From contig CAZYQW010000009.1 in NCBI GenBank assembly GCA_964649825.1, positions 1-15,732 of the forward strand: a DNA stretch of 15,732 nucleotides, given 5' to 3'. The notes under the pieces are model-generated. The model searched no databases and was not told where the DNA came from. It was given only the letters and a program-made list of their open reading frames with translations. This document shows positions 13,634-15,732 of the stretch, piece by piece; position 1 is the stretch's first letter; the number at the start of each line of letters is the position of its first letter. This stretch comes from CAZYQW01 sp964649825 (lineage in GTDB: Bacteria > Planctomycetota > B15-G4 > JADJEK01). A program made the position numbers and the translations under genes.

Positions 13634-15385
13634 ATGAAGAACATCATCACTCTCTTGACCTCGGCCGCGGTCCTCGCGGGAGGCGCGGTCGACGCGAACG
13701 CGTCGAACTGGTGGTACACGTGCATCGGCGGCGCGAAGGCGAAGTGGGCGAGCAACGGTCTCACCCTGCGGGCGTCGTCGGTCGGGTTCCCGACCGGGAG
13801 CTCGTGGGCGACCGCGCTTGCGTCGGTCGCGTCGGCTTGGTCGGCCACGCCGAGCAACATGAACTACTCGATCCAGTTCAACGAGCCGGGCGTCGCGTTG
13901 AACAACGGACAGAACGAGACCTGGTGGACCGACAGCCTCGGCGCACCCGCCGTCTGCTACCTCTGGTACACCGAGTTCGGCTGCCAGCTCGTCGAGACGG
14001 ACGTCCTGTTCCTGAACACCGTCAGCTACTCGACCTCGACCACGAAGTCGGCGCTGACGGCGTACGGCGGGGGCGGCCGCCCGTTCCGCACCACGGCGCT
14101 GCACGAGTTCGGCCACGCGCAGGGGCTCGCCCACACCGGCGACACGTACAGCATCATGGGTCAGGACTGGGACCACATCCACGCGAACGGCGCGACGGCC
14201 ACCGCCTACCCGGGCGAGGACGCGGTCGCGGGCTCGATGGGCGTGTACGGTAAGGTCGGAAGCGCATTCGAGGACCTCGCGGTCGCGCACTGGCGCTTCA
14301 CCGGCGCCAGTGGCGAGTACAGCTCGCACGCGCGGACGCGCCTGTTCGATTCGGTCGGCGTCGAGATCTCGAAGTACGCGTCGTCGCCCGAGCCGGTCTA
14401 CCTCGTGAAAAAGGGCCAGATCGTGAAGCTCGAGATGAGCTACGAGAACCTCGGCAAGTCGTCGAAGTCGGTGAAGGTCGGCTACTACCTGTCGACGAAC
14501 GACATCATCTCGACGGCGGACCAGTTCCTCGGTGAGGGCTCGGTGACGATCGGCCCCGACGTGGTCTTCACGACGTCGAACACGACGCTCGTGATCCCGA
14601 CCTCGGTGAACGGGGACCAGAACTACTGGCTCGGCGCGATCATCGACTACAACGGCGCGGTCGCCGAGGCAGACGAAGGGAACAACGCCACGTACACCGG
14701 CATCCGCATCGCGAAGGACCCGCCGGATCTCCAGGCGACGTCGATCAGCGGCCCGTCGAGCGCGATCGTGGGCCAGTCGGTGACGATCAACCGCAACGTG
14801 GCGAGCGTCGGCGGCACCTACGCCGGCTCGTTCGCGTACTCGGTGCGGCTGAGCCCGAATTCGACGATCTCCTCGATCGACGTGCTGGTCCTGTCCTCGT
14901 CATCCTCGTCGATGGGATCGGTGAGCCAGTCGGTCGCGATCCCGGCGAGCCTCACGCCGGGCACGTACTACTGGGGTCTGATGGTCGAACCGGTCGGCGG
15001 CGAGACGAACACCAGCAACAACGCCGTCGCGGGCGGCACGATCACCGTGAACCCGAAGCCCGACCTGAAGGCGGTCTCCATCGTCGGTCCGACCGTCGCG
15101 GTGGGCGGGAACGTCGTGAAAGTGAAGTTTGACGTCGCGGCGACCGCGTACACCGGATCGTTCCTGTACGAGCTTCGGGTGAGCCTCGACCCGACCATCA
15201 CGTCGGCCGATCCCCTGGTCGCGAGCGGCAAGTCCGCGGTCTTCGGCCCGCGGAAGGCGAAGTTCGTCATGCCGTCGCTGCCGGCCGGGAAGTACTACTG
15301 GGGCCTGATCGTGGTTCCGGTCGCGAACGAGGCGTCGACCGCCGACAACGCGGTGGCCGGCGGCAAGGTCAAGGTGAAGCCGTAG
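13634..15385 (+). CDS. Secreted matrixin-like zinc metalloprotease with three CARDB domains
   Basis: A 583-residue exported protein. The signal peptide (KNIITLLTSAAVLAGGAVDANA, cut near residue 23) is followed by a metzincin-type protease domain (about 25-225). Its zinc site is HEFGHAQGLAH (His157, Glu158, His161, His167) with a Met-turn YSIMGQ (Met175). Four Cys lie in the domain (30, 108, 117, and none near the zinc site beyond these three visible), so at least one disulfide is possible. The rest consists of three tandem CARDB-like immunoglobulin-fold domains at about 250-360, 365-474 and 476-583; domains 2 and 3 share PDLxAxSIxGP starts and YYWGLxVxPVxxExxTxxNAVAGG ends, showing internal duplication. 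CARDB domains are usually adhesion or substrate-binding modules, so this is probably a surface or secreted protease. The ATG has GAGGAG 8 nt upstream, and the gene ends before a strong terminator. Confidence 0.92.
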   Translation: MKNIITLLTSAAVLAGGAVDANASNWWYTCIGGAKAKWASNGLTLRASSVGFPTGSSWATALASVASAWSATPSNMNYSIQFNEPGVALNNGQNETWWTDSLGAPAVCYLWYTEFGCQLVETDVLFLNTVSYSTSTTKSALTAYGGGGRPFRTTALHEFGHAQGLAHTGDTYSIMGQDWDHIHANGATATAYPGEDAVAGSMGVYGKVGSAFEDLAVAHWRFTGASGEYSSHARTRLFDSVGVEISKYASSPEPVYLVKKGQIVKLEMSYENLGKSSKSVKVGYYLSTNDIISTADQFLGEGSVTIGPDVVFTTSNTTLVIPTSVNGDQNYWLGAIIDYNGAVAEADEGNNATYTGIRIAKDPPDLQATSISGPSSAIVGQSVTINRNVASVGGTYAGSFAYSVRLSPNSTISSIDVLVLSSSSSSMGSVSQSVAIPASLTPGTYYWGLMVEPVGGETNTSNNAVAGGTITVNPKPDLKAVSIVGPTVAVGGNVVKVKFDVAATAYTGSFLYELRVSLDPTITSADPLVASGKSAVFGPRKAKFVMPSLPAGKYYWGLIVVPVANEASTADNAVAGGKVKVKP

Positions 15386-15410
15386 CGCGAGACCTCGACC
15401 AGGAGGAGGC

Positions 15411-15447
15411 AGAGCCCCCGGGAGCATCGTCTTCCGGGGGCTCTTTT
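15411..15447 (+). terminator. Rho-independent terminator of the protease operon
   Basis: AGAGCCCCCGG (15411-15421) pairs perfectly over 11 bp with CCGGGGGCTCT (15434-15444) around a 12-nt loop and is followed by a run of T (15444-15447). It lies 25 nt after the protease stop codon. Confidence 0.92.
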
Positions 15448-15591
15448 GGTCGTATTCGGACATCCGGCGGTCGAAGGCGGCGGTCGAGGACGCGCCGGCG
15501 CACCGCATCGGCGGAAAAACACGGCGCGCCATCGCACAGCCCGCGCCGTACGCAGGCCCGCAGACCGGATGCGGCTCCGGACTTCCGCGAA
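15448..15591. other. Gene-free stretch
   Basis: Between the terminator and the palindromic element I see no gene, RNA or convincing promoter; open frames on the minus strand here are low-complexity Arg/Pro/Ala translations without a ribosome-binding site. Confidence 0.6.
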
Positions 15592-15732
15592 ACCACACTA
15601 GTGGTGTGATTCAGATTGTTGGTGGATTATCCGGAGGTCATCGTCGTCGCTGGCAAGGCGCGACGACGACCGCGTATTCGAGATACGTCGAGGAGGAGCA
15701 ACGCAGCAAGCGATGACGAGGGCCCCGGAGAA
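15592..15732. repeat. Large palindromic element cut by the window end
   Basis: The sequence changes character at about 15592 (CCACACTAGTGGTGTGATTCAG) and builds a nested imperfect palindrome. Its centre is CGTAT-TCGAG-ATACG (15673-15687). TCGTCGTCGCTGGC (15641-15654) mirrors GCAAGCGATGACGA (15706-15719) with 12 of 14 matches, both symmetric about position 15680. TTATCCGG (15627-15634) mirrors CCGGAGAA (15725-15732) with 7 of 8 matches. The outer left arm would have its partner beyond the window. It codes for nothing obvious and looks like a mobile palindromic repeat (MITE- or REP-like). Confidence 0.6.

Overview
This is a very GC-rich bacterial window with strong G/C bias at third codon positions. 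It most likely comes from a planctomycete (phylum Planctomycetota). The evidence is circumstantial: several large secreted proteins, an SBBP beta-propeller carrying a Gly/Pro-rich C-terminal domain I associate with that phylum, two SGNH hydrolases beside a DUF5989-like mini-membrane protein, and a matrixin-like protease with CARDB domains. There are no rRNA, tRNA, phage or CRISPR features. Long open frames run antisense to nearly every real gene; these are GC-bias shadows and are left out.

The main result is that two genes are interrupted by a single in-frame UGA exactly where a redox cysteine is expected, and both look like selenoproteins. (1) At the left edge, minus strand, is a NitT/TauT (NMT1)-type ABC transporter substrate-binding protein, with UGA at 640-642 giving the motif VTUHLTCPVTD. 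(2) At 4808-5887, minus strand, is a secreted TlpA/thioredoxin-like protein with UGA at 5129-5131 giving FWNYGURPC, a UxxC active site. In both genes the reading frame and protein homology continue after the UGA. Both also have a hairpin just downstream whose apical loop begins with G, 17 and 19 nt after the UGA, as in bacterial SECIS elements. An ordinary gene caller would split or truncate both genes. The organism should therefore encode selA/selB/selC/selD elsewhere.

Layout from left to right. Selenoprotein solute-binding protein (minus, partial); two-CBS-domain protein (minus); a two-gene unit of DUF5989-like mini-protein and SGNH hydrolase with TPR-like segments (minus); a divergent second SGNH hydrolase (plus). 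Then three minus-strand secreted proteins, in transcriptional order SBBP beta-propeller, S9 prolyl-oligopeptidase-like peptidase, and thioredoxin-like selenoprotein. Then three plus-strand secreted proteins: a small unknown protein with its own terminator, and a two-gene unit of an unknown secreted protein and a matrixin/CARDB protease ending in a strong rho-independent terminator.

The gene-free sequence holds structure. There is a perfect 12-bp inverted repeat at 9296-9332, a cluster of GC-rich ~18-bp repeats with an inverted copy at 11919-12020, and at the right end a large palindromic element centred near 15680 that is cut by the window edge. Apart from the pairs named above, the genes look like neighbours dealing with envelope or secreted functions rather than one pathway.
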